Part shown: in pieces, positions 9,402 to 18,452 of the stretch
How the letters are laid out: every line of letters starts with the position of its first letter
Position numbering within the stretch: position 1 is the first letter of the stretch
DNA from: Gemmata sp.
Lineage (GTDB): Bacteria; Planctomycetota; Planctomycetia; Gemmatales; Gemmataceae
Reading direction: 5' to 3'
DNA: 64,000 nucleotides
Assembly: GCA_025055115.1 (NCBI GenBank)
Contig: JANWYJ010000021.1
Coordinates: forward strand, 117,145 to 181,144
Position numbers and translations under genes: made by a program
The notes under the pieces: model-generated
Databases searched by the model: none
Told to the model about the DNA's origin: nothing
Seen by the model: only the letters and a program-made list of their open reading frames with translations

Positions 9402-10430
9402 CTACTCGCCCGGCAGAGAACGATATGGACGAGCTATCGAGCCAGACGGTGGTTGGACCCTGGGGAGCAGGGGGGGGCGATAAACCTGAGAAGCAGACTT
9501 GGCGACAGCATCCTTGACAATCTGAACACGCCACGGTTCACGGCCTTCCTGGGCGACCACTTTCAGCCCCAAGGCTCTGAGGATTCCGGCCATGAATTCC
9601 CGACACGACGGGAAGCGATCTTGCGGAATCGGGCACAACGCACGCGACAAAATCGGCCGTTCGGCTTCGGTGACGCCGCTGAGGTCCGCCAACGGATGAT
9701 TCCGACTGCGCGACGGCGTTTTCGGTTGCGGCGGAAACGGTAACTGCCCTGTGCGCATGGCATAGTAGGTCACGGCCAAACTGAATTGGTCCGACCAATC
9801 CGTGAGGGTGCCCATGAAAACCTCGGGCGCCGCGTATTCCCGCGTACCTTGCCGCGAACAGGGGGTGCTCGGCCCATAAGTGGGTGTCGCCATCCCGTGA
9901 TCGGTCAGTTTGGCAATATCTCCAAAGAGCAAAATGTTATTGGGTTTGACATCGCCGTGCTGAAAGCCGACTTTGCGGCCTTCGCGGAGATGGTGGCGGG
10001 CATTGAGGAAATCGAGAGCTTCGGCCACTTGCCACAAGTACAGGCACAGCACCGCAGAGTCCACCGGTTGGCCCAAATCCTCGTGATACAGCTGAAGCAA
10101 GTCGAGCAACGTTCCTTCCGCCAGCTCCATGGTGATGACGATGTAGCCAGGGACCGACCACATGTCATAAGTTTTAACGATGTAAGGATGGTCCAACTTT
10201 TGGAAAGATTGCACCGACCGCAATTCCCGGGCCGTGCTGCTCATATTCGAGCTGGGCATGAATTTGAGCGCTACGGGTGGTCCGTGGGGTGATTCTGCTT
10301 CCCACACTTCGGCAAATCCACCCCGACCGCGCAGGCGACGCAGGCGATACCCGGGCGATGGCTCCGCCCCTACGCCGATGGCGAAAGCACCCGGTGTCGT
10401 CGAGCGTATATTGACAGGTGCTGCCACCAC
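9402..10430 (-). CDS. Ser/Thr protein kinase, cytoplasmic
   Basis: 342 residues from a GTG start; AGGGG lies about 6 nt upstream. Kinase motifs in order: glycine loop GRGGFAEVWEA (about 33-43), the VALK lysine near 55, catalytic loop HGDVKPNN near 165, metal-binding TDHG near 180, and YAAPEV near 205. The HRD arginine is replaced by glycine and DFG reads DHG. Both variants occur in bacterial Hanks-type kinases, and the catalytic Asp, Lys and Asn are kept, so activity is likely. There is no transmembrane helix; the C-terminal ~70 residues are basic and probably disordered. After the stop codon the same frame stays open for about 60 more codons (to near 9220) through a dispersed repeat. Target unknown. 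Confidence 0.88.
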   Translation of the reverse strand: MVAAPVNIRSTTPGAFAIGVGAEPSPGYRLRRLRGRGGFAEVWEAESPHGPPVALKFMPSSNMSSTARELRSVQSFQKLDHPYIVKTYDMWSVPGYIVITMELAEGTLLDLLQLYHEDLGQPVDSAVLCLYLWQVAEALDFLNARHHLREGRKVGFQHGDVKPNNILLFGDIAKLTDHGMATPTYGPSTPCSRQGTREYAAPEVFMGTLTDWSDQFSLAVTYYAMRTGQLPFPPQPKTPSRSRNHPLADLSGVTEAERPILSRALCPIPQDRFPSCREFMAGILRALGLKVVAQEGREPWRVQIVKDAVAKSASQVYRPPLLPRVQPPSGSIARPYRSLPGE

Positions 10431-10591
10431 CCAATCCCCTTGTGGCGAGCGGTTGTGAGCGTAACCGCCGTGGACGAACAGCCGATGGAGAAATTGCTTG
10501 TGGCAAATTTAGCACACGAATGGCTGCGACAACGTGCTGCCGTATCAGTTTAACCGAAATCTGCGTCGCACCCTGGGCGCATGATTGCCCT

Positions 10592-11086
10592 TCAGTCATT
10601 TGTTAAGGTGAAGCTCCAACTTTGCGGTTTCCCGTTGTGGTAGGGCATCACTCCGTGAAACGGCGGTGAGGCCGGATCGAAAATTCGTGGCAAAAAGTAG
10701 TAGTCGCCTTCCCACAAGGGCAGCGTTAAGACCCGATCAACGTCAATCCATTCTAAGGTTCCTTCGGCATTGGCGGCGAAGGGCGTTCCTGTGAACGATT
10801 CCACACGGAAGATAAAACCGAACCAATCCTCCCCGCGTCGGCCAAAACCGGGCCATGAAATCGTACCGGCGAGTCGAACCGTTTGGCACTCGATGCCGGC
10901 TTCTTCCCGAATTTCGCGCTTCAAACCACTGACAACATCTTCATGCCGTTCCAGTTTTCCCCCCAGGCCGTTGTATTTGCCAAAGTGCGGATCATCGGGC
11001 CGTGTGTTCCGGTGAATCATCAGCACTTGCCGACCATCCGGTGAGAAAACATACCCGAGTGTGGCCAGAATCGGGGTGTAGGGCAT
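10592..11086 (-). CDS. Nudix hydrolase (MutT-like)
   Basis: 164 residues. A complete Nudix box starts at GKLERHEDVV and ends REIREEAGI, matching Gx5Ex7REUxEExGU. The flanks (NGLGGKLE; WPGFGRRGEDWFGFIFRV) resemble 8-oxo-dGTP diphosphatase-type members that sanitise the nucleotide pool, but the substrate is not certain from sequence. Start chosen at ATG 11086 because AAGGAG lies about 8 nt upstream; the open frame could extend 10 codons further. It is followed 75 bp upstream by another minus-strand gene and precedes the kinase gene in the direction of transcription with a 161-bp gap. Confidence 0.9.
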   Translation of the reverse strand: MPYTPILATLGYVFSPDGRQVLMIHRNTRPDDPHFGKYNGLGGKLERHEDVVSGLKREIREEAGIECQTVRLAGTISWPGFGRRGEDWFGFIFRVESFTGTPFAANAEGTLEWIDVDRVLTLPLWEGDYYFLPRIFDPASPPFHGVMPYHNGKPQSWSFTLTND

Positions 11087-11160
11087 TGTTGACTCCTTCG
11101 AGAACCCGCGGGGCAAGCAGTGAACAATAGTGTGAAGGAACTGTTCGATGTCCTGGGGCG

Positions 11161-11505
11161 TTATTCCGTCCTTGGGTGGCCGTGGTGTGGGGGCGTCTCG
11201 GGACCTGCACTGGCTGGGTTGGCGAGCGGTTCGGCGGTGTCGACGCTCGGCGGAGGGCGGAAAACCGCGAGGATGCGCCGCACCTGCTGCAAGTCGTCGT
11301 CGGAAACGCCCTCACGCCGCCAATAGCGCCGCTCCAGCGCATCGAGAAGAGTTTCCCACATCGCCCGAGTGACCTCCGGCGCGTCTTGCCAGGGGGTTCG
11401 TCGCGCCCAGCGGATGGAGAAGTGCCACCGGCGAGCGAACTTGCACGCCCGCACAAAGCGTTTGTTGCCTGTAGCCGGGTCTTCATCGGTCCATTCGATT
11501 TCCAT
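11161..11505 (-). CDS. Small hypothetical protein
   Basis: 114 residues, starting MEIEWTDEDP, with AGGAG about 8 nt before the ATG at 11505. The frame is open for 37 more codons upstream, with another Met at 11544, but only the 11505 start has a good ribosome site. The sequence is rich in Arg and Trp (CKFARRWHFSIRWARR) and ends in a Pro-rich tail. Not recognised. Its start region faces the WD40 gene across 111 bp, so the two are divergent. It probably shares a transcript with the Nudix gene 74 bp downstream. Confidence 0.6.
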   Translation of the reverse strand: MEIEWTDEDPATGNKRFVRACKFARRWHFSIRWARRTPWQDAPEVTRAMWETLLDALERRYWRREGVSDDDLQQVRRILAVFRPPPSVDTAEPLANPASAGPETPPHHGHPRTE

Positions 11506-11616
11506 ATTTCGCTCCTGCCGAGGAACAACATACAATTCCACCATAGCCGTTGGCGGCCCGATGTTGGAAGAGCGATGGTTTAGCGCACGCACCCGTACCT
11601 GGCGGTAGGTTCGCAT

Positions 11617-12522
11617 ATGCTGTTATTCGACGAACACCGTGAACGCTGTACGACGACAACCCACAAACCCGTCGTCTACAGTATCGCCTTCTCTCCCGAC
11701 AGTTCAGCACTCGCGACCGGGGCTAAAGACGGCTCGGTGTTTGTGCGTGATGGCACAGGTCAGGTTTGCCCGCTGTTTCAAGCCAGTCCGAAGAACCTGG
11801 CCGTGTACGCGATTGGCTATTTGCCTGATGGCTGTGGCGTCATCGTGGGGGGCGAATTCGGTTGGGTGCATTGGCAGTTCAAAGGCCATGCGTGGGAGGT
11901 CGTTGGCCCACCCGCAGTTCGCCCGGTGACTTCGTTGGCGGTTGTCAGCGAACGGATGGTCGCCTTCGGCATCGGCCAACGGTTCCAAGCCACTGCAGGG
12001 ACATTCGAACTCTGGGACATTACCACCGCTCGGAAGTTAACTCCGTACTTTCATGAACCCAACGGTGTGCAAGCGATTGCTGCTTGCCCCGCAAAAAAGC
12101 TGGTCGCCTGGATGACCGGGCATCGTCAAGTTCGCGTCTACGACATCACGTCTCCCAAGCCCATCGACTTCCCCCAACCGAAGGATTGTCGCAGTATCGC
12201 CCTGAGTGCCGATGGGCGGTTGTTAGCCGTAGCCGTCGATTGCTCGGTACGGGTTTACGACATTGAAAAACACCGGGAGTTGCACACGCTGAAAGGTTTT
12301 CAAGGCCCGGTGGCGGCAGTCGCTTTCAGCCCTGATGGCCGGCTGTTGTTGACCGGAAGCTGGGATGGCAGCACGCGCCTGTGGGACACCGCCACAGGGA
12401 CCCAGCGGGCCGCATTCCATTGGAATATCGGGCGGGTGCTGTGCGTCGCTTACGCCCCTGATGGCTTACGCTTGGCCGCGGGCGGCGATCGGGGCCACGT
12501 CGTCGTCTGGGACGCGGAATGA
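11617..12522 (+). CDS. WD40-repeat protein
   Basis: 301 residues forming about seven WD40 blades. Clear blade signatures are VVYSIAFSPDSSALATG, VAAVAFSPDGRLLLTGSWDG and VLCVAYAPDGLRLAAGGDRG, with terminal RLWDTATG and VVVWDAE strands. A single seven-bladed propeller with no signal peptide or other domain acts as a protein-binding scaffold in the cytoplasm. Planctomycetes carry many such genes, often near kinases, and a Ser/Thr kinase lies about 1.2 kb away on the other strand. The ribosome-binding site is weak. Partner unknown. Confidence 0.88.
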   Translation: MLLFDEHRERCTTTTHKPVVYSIAFSPDSSALATGAKDGSVFVRDGTGQVCPLFQASPKNLAVYAIGYLPDGCGVIVGGEFGWVHWQFKGHAWEVVGPPAVRPVTSLAVVSERMVAFGIGQRFQATAGTFELWDITTARKLTPYFHEPNGVQAIAACPAKKLVAWMTGHRQVRVYDITSPKPIDFPQPKDCRSIALSADGRLLAVAVDCSVRVYDIEKHRELHTLKGFQGPVAAVAFSPDGRLLLTGSWDGSTRLWDTATGTQRAAFHWNIGRVLCVAYAPDGLRLAAGGDRGHVVVWDAE

Positions 12523-12553
12523 ACTTCTACCAAGGCCCTGCCAAGGGGCAACA

Positions 12554-12655
12554 GGCACGGATGAAGTCGGTGCCGTTGGCGTCAGCCGGCAGCATCAACG
12601 GCTCGTGTGACTGGTAAAGTGTGGCACGGATGAAGTCGGTGCCGTTGGCGTCAGC
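12554..12655. repeat. Direct repeat, 33 bp x 2
   Basis: Two identical 33-bp copies at 12554-12586 and 12623-12655 (69-bp period) fill most of the 211-bp gap between the convergent WD40 and dehydrogenase genes. The unit includes GAAGTCGGTGCCGTTGGCG. No coding or structural role seen. Confidence 0.85.
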
Positions 12656-12733
12656 ACCAACATGCTAGCTCCTGGCACGTGACATTCTGGGCCTGGTGGC
12701 CACAACTCTGTCGGTCACGATGGATCAGAGTAC

Positions 12734-13642
12734 CTATCGCTTCACGTTGTTGATGTTTTCCAATGCCACCAACAGGGCGTGTGTGCCTTTGCGACCCATC
12801 CCCTGGGCACGGACTGCTTCGTAAAGTTGCTTGGCTAAGGCCAGCCCTGGCAGGCAGAGGTTCATCTTCTCGGCTTCGGCCAAGGCAATCCCCATATCTT
12901 TGATGAAATGTTCCACATAGAAGCCCGGCTCGAAGTTGCGTGCCAACATCCGCGGACCTAACACTTCCAAGGCTTTGCTGCCGGCCGCGCCCACGGAAAC
13001 GCTCTTGAAGACGGTTTCAAGGTCCAATCCAGCCTTGTAGCCGTAGAGCAAGCCTTCGCACAGAGCGATCATGTTGGAGGAAATGAGAATCTGATTGACC
13101 ATTTTGGTGTGTTGCCCAGCGCCAGGGCCGCCTTGGTGGATGATGGTTTTGCCCATGCACTCAAAAACTGGCTGCACCGCGGCGACCACTTCGGCATCCC
13201 CACCAATCATGATGGAGAGTGTGGCGTTTTTCGCGCCAACATCGCCGCCGGAAACCGGCGCGTCGAGTGCGGCCACACCCTTCGCCTTGGCCGCGTCATA
13301 AATTTCTTTGGCTAACGACGGCTCACTGGTGGTCATATCGACCAACACACTGCCGGGTTTAGCACCGGCCAAAGCCCCCGCTTCGCCCAGAAACACTTCG
13401 CGCACATCTTTGGGAAAACCGACGATCGCAAAGATAATATCCGATTGTTCAGCGACAGCTTTCGGCGAGGGGGCGAATTGCGCCCCCAAGTCGATGAGCG
13501 GCTGGGCTTTCTCCCGCGAACGGTTGTACACGGTAGCGTGATAGCCTTTTTTCATGGCGTGCTCGCACATCCAACGCCCCATCACGCCTGTACCAATCCA
13601 GCCAATGCGCGTTTTTCCAGGTTGTGCGACAGGAATTTGCAT
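12734..13642 (-). CDS. NAD(P)-dependent beta-hydroxyacid dehydrogenase (3-hydroxyisobutyrate dehydrogenase family)
   Basis: 302 residues. The N-terminal Rossmann motif GWIGTGVMG lies at about 13-21, the substrate-binding PVSGGDVGA motif near 120, and the catalytic-lysine region [11 protein letters not shown] near 170, followed by the all-helical C-terminal domain. These define the beta-hydroxyacid dehydrogenase family (3-hydroxyisobutyrate, tartronate semialdehyde and gamma-hydroxybutyrate/glyoxylate reductases), oxidising a short hydroxyacid with NAD(P). Substrate not decidable here. ATG 13642 was chosen as the start because AGGAA lies 8-9 nt upstream and the Rossmann fold begins 11 residues later. 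The lipase gene diverges across 233 bp. Confidence 0.9.
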   Translation of the reverse strand: MQIPVAQPGKTRIGWIGTGVMGRWMCEHAMKKGYHATVYNRSREKAQPLIDLGAQFAPSPKAVAEQSDIIFAIVGFPKDVREVFLGEAGALAGAKPGSVLVDMTTSEPSLAKEIYDAAKAKGVAALDAPVSGGDVGAKNATLSIMIGGDAEVVAAVQPVFECMGKTIIHQGGPGAGQHTKMVNQILISSNMIALCEGLLYGYKAGLDLETVFKSVSVGAAGSKALEVLGPRMLARNFEPGFYVEHFIKDMGIALAEAEKMNLCLPGLALAKQLYEAVRAQGMGRKGTHALLVALENINNVKR

Positions 13643-13875
13643 TGCGTAGTTCCTGTGAAGAAAGTATGTATATTCTTGACAGATGGTTCGCCGCAGTTGA
13701 CCTTGTCCGGGGCCGATGCACCTCCGGGTCAGGGGTTGGCGAATGGCGCTTGTTTTACAGATTCGCCACGCCCTCTGACACACCCCAGCTTGCGCGAAAC
13801 GTGCTGTATTCGCCTACCACCAGCGGAAACGGTGGTGGGTACCGCTGATATTGGCTCTTGTCAGGATGCTTAGCC

Positions 13876-14658
13876 GTGGCTCGTGGTGTGATACCTCAAT
13901 TGAAACATCCGATTGTTCTGGTTCATGGCTTGTGTGGTTACGATCGGATTACGTTGGGTGGTTGGACACTCAAGGATTACTTCCCCGGGATTCGGGAGAA
14001 ACTCGTCGCCGCGGGGAACCAGGTGTTGGTTCCACGCTTAAGCCGCACCCGGGGAGTCACGGAACGCGCTGCGGAGTTGAAACGCTTCATCGACAAACAC
14101 GTGCCCCGGGGCCGCGTCCATGTGATCGGTCACAGCATGGGCGGACTCGACAGCCGCTATATGATCACCCATTTGGGCATGGCTGAGCGCGTGGTGTCGC
14201 TGACGACGATCGGCACGCCGCATCGCGGCACCGCGTTTGCCGATTGGGGCGTCCGCTATTTTCGTCGCCTGGTGGCGCCGTTTTTTCAACTTGTGGGGCT
14301 GTCGTATCAGGCCTTTTTGGATTTAACGACCGCCGCCTGCCGGCAATTTAACGCCGCTGTGCCGAATATGCCGAATGTACGCTATTTCGCGGTAGCCGGT
14401 GTTTGCCCGGTGGAATGGATGAGTCCACCCTGGCGGCTTCCGGCGGCGATAGTGGACCGGGAGGAAGGCCCCAATGATGGCGTTGTGTCGGTGGCTTCGG
14501 CCCAATGGGGCGAACACACCGAGATATGGAAAGGCGATCACCTGAATCTGGTCAATTGGCCCAACCGGATCGCGTGCAAACGGGGCTTCTGGGACAGTTT
14601 GGCGCCCGATTATGGCGGTCTATTGCAGCGGTTGGCAGGCATAGAACGATCTCCATGA
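13876..14658 (+). CDS. Alpha/beta-hydrolase lipase
   Basis: 260 residues. HPIVLVHGLCGYD supplies the oxyanion-hole HG, GHSMGG contains the nucleophilic Ser, GPNDGVVSVASA the acidic residue and KGDHLNLVNW the catalytic His. This order and the TTIGTPHRGT block match the triacylglycerol lipase/esterase group related to Pseudomonas LipA. No signal peptide is visible, so it may be cytoplasmic or exported another way. The start is assigned to GTG 13876, where AGGA lies about 9 nt upstream; a TTG at 13858 lacks a ribosome site. No lipase foldase gene is adjacent. Confidence 0.85.
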   Translation: MARGVIPQLKHPIVLVHGLCGYDRITLGGWTLKDYFPGIREKLVAAGNQVLVPRLSRTRGVTERAAELKRFIDKHVPRGRVHVIGHSMGGLDSRYMITHLGMAERVVSLTTIGTPHRGTAFADWGVRYFRRLVAPFFQLVGLSYQAFLDLTTAACRQFNAAVPNMPNVRYFAVAGVCPVEWMSPPWRLPAAIVDREEGPNDGVVSVASAQWGEHTEIWKGDHLNLVNWPNRIACKRGFWDSLAPDYGGLLQRLAGIERSP

Positions 14659-14895
14659 ATATGATCGAATGTACATATCCATTGCTATTGTGCGCAATGC
14701 CTGTGGAATTGTCAAATTGGGAACAGGGATTTTTTTGAGCGAAAATGATCGCCTCATTGCGACCGTATTAACACGACCCCCCCCAACGGTTTTGCGTGGA
14801 CTCTTTAGTGGCTTTCGCCAATTCCTGAGGGTGGAACCTCCGAAAAGACAATAGCCGCCAGGGAAGCGGCGCTTTCTCACGGAAAGGTTTCCACC

Positions 14896-15351
14896 ATGCG
14901 TAAAGTGTATTTGACGCTCTGCGGCCTTGTGGCCTTGGCCGGCTCCGCGGCGGCGCAAGAACCGCACATCCAGATTGTCACGCCCCTCCCGTCGACCTAC
15001 CCTTCGTATCCGCCCGCAACCCAAGCGGCCACGCCGGTCGTCCCGGCATCGGGGGCGAATATCATTCGGGGTCAAGGATGTACCCATGGCGATCGCCCCT
15101 CCTTGGGCACTACCTTCAAGATGGTGACCGGCGGTGACTGTCCGTTTGGTCATCCGTGTCAAAACGGCTGTGGGAGTTTGAAGAGCAATCTGGCGTTTGC
15201 TTTTGGCTCGTGTAAGAACTTCTTCAATCCCTGTGGTCCGACGTGGGGGCATGGTTTGTTGGGCTACAAATGCCCCAAAACGCCCTTTGCCACACCCTTT
15301 GGAGAAGGATGGCACTGCCCGCGCCAGTACGATAGCTACACGAATCACTAA
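14896..15351 (+). CDS. Small secreted Cys-rich protein, planctomycete-type
   Basis: 151 residues. The signal peptide MRKVYLTLCGLVALAGSAAA is followed by a cleavage-ready AAAQEP. The mature part begins with a Pro/Ala/Thr linker and then has nine cysteines in about 90 residues (including GQGCTHG, GGDCPFGHPCQNGCG, FGSCKNFFNPCGPTWG and GYKCPKT). The spacing suggests disulfide pairing in the periplasm or cell wall. No known family is recognised. The ATG follows AAAGG about 8 nt upstream. It is isolated: the lipase ends 237 bp upstream and the next gene is convergent 239 bp downstream. Confidence 0.75.
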   Translation: MRKVYLTLCGLVALAGSAAAQEPHIQIVTPLPSTYPSYPPATQAATPVVPASGANIIRGQGCTHGDRPSLGTTFKMVTGGDCPFGHPCQNGCGSLKSNLAFAFGSCKNFFNPCGPTWGHGLLGYKCPKTPFATPFGEGWHCPRQYDSYTNH

Positions 15352-15590
15352 GAAGCCGCGGGCGCATTGCCGAGCAGGGTCAAACATCGATGTCAGGGGC
15401 AAGGGACCAACTCCCGGGTCGTCAAGACCGTTGGCGCCAAAGCGGCCCGGGGGTTGTCTGACCCATATCGGTCTGACCCATATGAGAAGTACCCCCCTGT
15501 CAGGGAATAAGCCGACACCGCGAAGTTACCTTCGAAGCGAAGTTGTTCGCAGCGAGGTTGATGGGGGATGATATCGTCGTTGCGTGGAGA

Positions 15591-16406
15591 TCATTTCATC
15601 AACTTTTTCCACCAGCGGCCGAACCATTCCCCTAACCACCAGCGCGGTTGAATGTCGGGTCCGTAGGTAAGGCCGAAGCGTTTGAGGGCAATATCGGTGA
15701 TGCCCGAAACCACCTCCCCGGGATTGTCGGAGATAATGAGTTGGTCGAGATCGGCGGCGTCGATGGTCTTCTCCATGACCATAAGGCGGAGTTGGTCGAT
15801 CAGGGGCCGCCAGTAATCGGTTCCCATCAACGCTACGGGGAAGCTTTGGACTTTTCCGGTCTGAATGAGTGTGGCTACTTCGAATAATTCGTCGAGCGTA
15901 CCAAATCCACCAGGCAACACAATGAACGCATAGCTGTACTTAACCAGCATCACCTTGCGTACGAAGAAGTACTTGAAGTCGATCCATGAATCGACATACG
16001 GATTGGGTTTTTGTTCGCGCGGCAAGACGATGTTGCAGCCCAGCGAGCGGCCACCGACATCTTTGGCGCCGCGGTTGGCGGCTTCCATAATGCCCGGCCC
16101 CCCCCCGGTCATGACGGTGAAACCAGAACGGGCCAATAGCCGCCCCACTTCGCGCGCCAGTTTGTAGAAGCGATGCTGCTCATCGAAGCGGGCCGAACCA
16201 AAGACAGTCACACACGGCCCGACAAAGTGGAGTTTCCGGAAGCCATAGAGCAATTCGCGGAACATTTTGAACGCCTGCCAGAACTCAACCCCCCGGGGCC
16301 CCGGCCCTTGCAGGAATTTCGTTTCGTCAGGAGCCACAGACGCAACGTGCCGGCTCCATTCGCCCGAGAGCTTGCCAGGGTCCCCATCGAGGGTTTTGTC
16401 GGCCAT
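15591..16406 (-). CDS. LOG-family (TIGR00730) Rossmann-fold protein
   Basis: 271 residues. TGGGPGIMEAANRGA and VLPGGFGTLDELFE are the two PGG-type motifs of the LOG/YgdH/lysine-decarboxylase-like family; characterised members release cytokinin-like bases or AMP nucleobases by cleaving the N-glycosidic bond. The N-terminal ~60 residues are a longer extension found in the bacterial YgdH-like branch. ATG 16406 was chosen because the frame beyond it runs into the neighbouring gene, whose stop is at 16448, leaving a 41-bp gap. It is probably co-transcribed with the upstream isomerase-like gene. Confidence 0.85.
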   Translation of the reverse strand: MADKTLDGDPGKLSGEWSRHVASVAPDETKFLQGPGPRGVEFWQAFKMFRELLYGFRKLHFVGPCVTVFGSARFDEQHRFYKLAREVGRLLARSGFTVMTGGGPGIMEAANRGAKDVGGRSLGCNIVLPREQKPNPYVDSWIDFKYFFVRKVMLVKYSYAFIVLPGGFGTLDELFEVATLIQTGKVQSFPVALMGTDYWRPLIDQLRLMVMEKTIDAADLDQLIISDNPGEVVSGITDIALKRFGLTYGPDIQPRWWLGEWFGRWWKKLMK

Positions 16407-16447
16407 AGAACTCACACCCGTTGGAGAGGGATTGTGTGCTATCTCTA

Positions 16448-17272
16448 TTATTCGCGCTGAATGCCCGTGCGGCGGAGCAATTCCGCGGTCGTTTGATAGG
16501 CTTCCGTCACCCATTCCACGATTTTTTCAGGCTCCGGCGAATACTCGAGTTCGACGCTGATGGCTCCGTCGATACCCAGCGCGGCGATCTCCTGCAAGTA
16601 TGGCTCGAATTGCACAACGCCGCGGCCAGGGGGCAAATCGCCATGAACTTGACCATCGCAATCACTGATGTGAACATGAATCGCCTTGCCGCGGAGCGCT
16701 TGCAGTTCTTCCGGGCGAGTGCCTGCCAAGTGCAGGTGCGAAATGTCGATGTTGGCCCGCACGGCCGGATGGTTCACCTCATCCAGAAAACGTACCATGT
16801 TGGGTACGCTATTGAGCAGTGACAGCTTGAAAGGTTCTAATTCCAAGGCGATCTGTAGACCCAGATCGGCGGCATAATCGCCCAAGCTGCGCAGATGCTG
16901 CACCGCGGTTTGCCATTGTTCCTGCGGCCGGATCACCTGCTTCTCCCAAATGTATTCGCCCAAAACCACAAGCAGATTTTTCGCCTCCAGTTCATAGCAG
17001 AAATCGAGGTAGGCCTTACATCGCTGCAGATGGAAACGTTGCACACTGGGGTTGAAATCGATCAGCCCCACCGCGACACAGGCCACACTGATAATCGGTA
17101 GACCAGCTTTTGTACACTCCGTGCGGATGAGGCGGCGTTCTTTGGCGTCGATATCCAGCGGATCGGCAAAAATGTCGATGCTGTCGAAGCCAATCGCCCG
17201 CGTCTGCTGAATACCGAACGCGGTTCCACGCCCTGCTTGCACCCAGGCGGAGTTAATCAGACCCAGTTTCAT
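16448..17272 (-). CDS. Sugar phosphate isomerase/epimerase (xylose-isomerase-like TIM barrel)
   Basis: 274 residues. The barrel starts KLGLINSAWVQ. Metal-ligand positions are visible as ALELEPF (Glu), ANIDISHLHLAG (Asp/His), HVHISDCDG (His/Asp) and SVELEYSPEP (Glu), as in AP-endonuclease family 2 / hydroxypyruvate-isomerase-like enzymes. Substrate unknown; planctomycetes hold many paralogues in sugar catabolism. ATG 17272 has GAGGAG 8 nt upstream and is preferred over the longer open frame. It lies 41 bp upstream of the LOG gene and is divergent from dedA. Confidence 0.85.
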   Translation of the reverse strand: MKLGLINSAWVQAGRGTAFGIQQTRAIGFDSIDIFADPLDIDAKERRLIRTECTKAGLPIISVACVAVGLIDFNPSVQRFHLQRCKAYLDFCYELEAKNLLVVLGEYIWEKQVIRPQEQWQTAVQHLRSLGDYAADLGLQIALELEPFKLSLLNSVPNMVRFLDEVNHPAVRANIDISHLHLAGTRPEELQALRGKAIHVHISDCDGQVHGDLPPGRGVVQFEPYLQEIAALGIDGAISVELEYSPEPEKIVEWVTEAYQTTAELLRRTGIQRE

Positions 17273-17406
17273 CGGCCAACTCCTCACCGGACCTCGGACC
17301 ACCCAGCGGCTGTTCAAAATTCATTCACCCCTAACCGGAGTTGTGTTCTCGTGGTACCCTGTTTAACATCAGCTTGCGCGGAGGTTTCTCCCTCACGGAT
17401 CGTGTG

Positions 17407-18444
17407 ATGCTGGAACATTTTGACCAATATGGTTATCAGGGCGTTTTCCTGGCCCTACTGGCCGCGGGCTTTGGCTTTCCGATTCCCGAAGAGCTGCCGG
17501 TCATCACCGCGGGGATTTTAGTCGGTCACGAAGATACCAGCCTGTCGTGGTACATCATGCTCCCGGTCGTGATGGCCGGCGTGGTCATCGGCGATGGTGT
17601 GTTGTATGCCGCGGGCCGCATCTGGGGACGGCGTTTGCTGGATATTGGCTTTATTCGCCGCCATTTTGTGCCCTTGGAGAAGCAAGAGCAGATTGAAAAA
17701 AACTTCGCCGAACGCGGGATTTGGGTGTTACTGGGTGCCCGGCTGTTACCGGGGATTCGGACACCGATTTTCATTATGGCCGGTGTGCTACGGGTTCCTT
17801 TGGGCCGATTTCTGCTCGCCGATGCCATTTATGCTATCCCGCTTGTGAATTTGTTGTTCTGGCTGTCGTATTTACTGACCGACCAGGTTTTGGAAATCTT
17901 TAATAAGATCAACGAATATCGTCCTTTGGTGGTCGTGGCGGTGCTGTCGGCGATCGCCGGGGCGTTGATTCAAAAGTACATCCTCAGCCGTCCGGTTTCG
18001 ACCGGGGATCCGCCCCATGTTCCCAACATTATTGCCAAACCGGCCGCGGCGGTCGGCCATGCGGTCGAGAAAGTGGTGGAACGGGCTGTCGAACGCATGA
18101 CGGGCCGGCATCTGGACAAAATCCCCGAGCCACCTCCGGATGGCGCGGCCGACCAAGAATTTGGTATTCGTATCGGAGAGGCTACGGAAGTGCCCGTGGT
18201 TCCCATGACGCAAACCTCTGCGGTTGCCGATGTGGCAGGGGTGCCCCAGCCACCGGCTGCTGAAACGTCACCCCCGCTTCCGGCCAACGCCACGGTGATG
18301 GCCGCGGATAACGCCACCAACACAGCACCCCCCTCACCGCCGACATCACCCATGGCCCGTCATTCAATAGCCGTTGAGGTGGAAGCTGTTGCGGTGGAGC
18401 CGCAGCCGGCAGCCCCTGTCCCCGGTTCTAAGGCTAGCGCGTAA
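17407..18444 (+). CDS. DedA/VTT-family membrane protein with long C-terminal tail
   Basis: 345 residues. Residues 1-205 form a DedA (SNARE-associated/VTT) domain: FGFPIPEELPVITAG is the re-entrant E-P loop, and GARLLPGIRTPIFIMAG the conserved Arg-containing motif, with about five membrane helices. Family members act in membrane lipid flipping or homeostasis. The last ~140 residues are a low-complexity Pro/Ala/Thr/Val tail, which short DedA proteins lack. ATG 17407 is the assigned start, but GGAGGT lies about 20 nt upstream, so a GTG at 17404 or an upstream start cannot be excluded. The end is 8 bp from the convergent DUF1570 gene. Confidence 0.85.
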   Translation: MLEHFDQYGYQGVFLALLAAGFGFPIPEELPVITAGILVGHEDTSLSWYIMLPVVMAGVVIGDGVLYAAGRIWGRRLLDIGFIRRHFVPLEKQEQIEKNFAERGIWVLLGARLLPGIRTPIFIMAGVLRVPLGRFLLADAIYAIPLVNLLFWLSYLLTDQVLEIFNKINEYRPLVVVAVLSAIAGALIQKYILSRPVSTGDPPHVPNIIAKPAAAVGHAVEKVVERAVERMTGRHLDKIPEPPPDGAADQEFGIRIGEATEVPVVPMTQTSAVADVAGVPQPPAAETSPPLPANATVMAADNATNTAPPSPPTSPMARHSIAVEVEAVAVEPQPAAPVPGSKASA

Positions 18445-18452
18445 GGGATACA

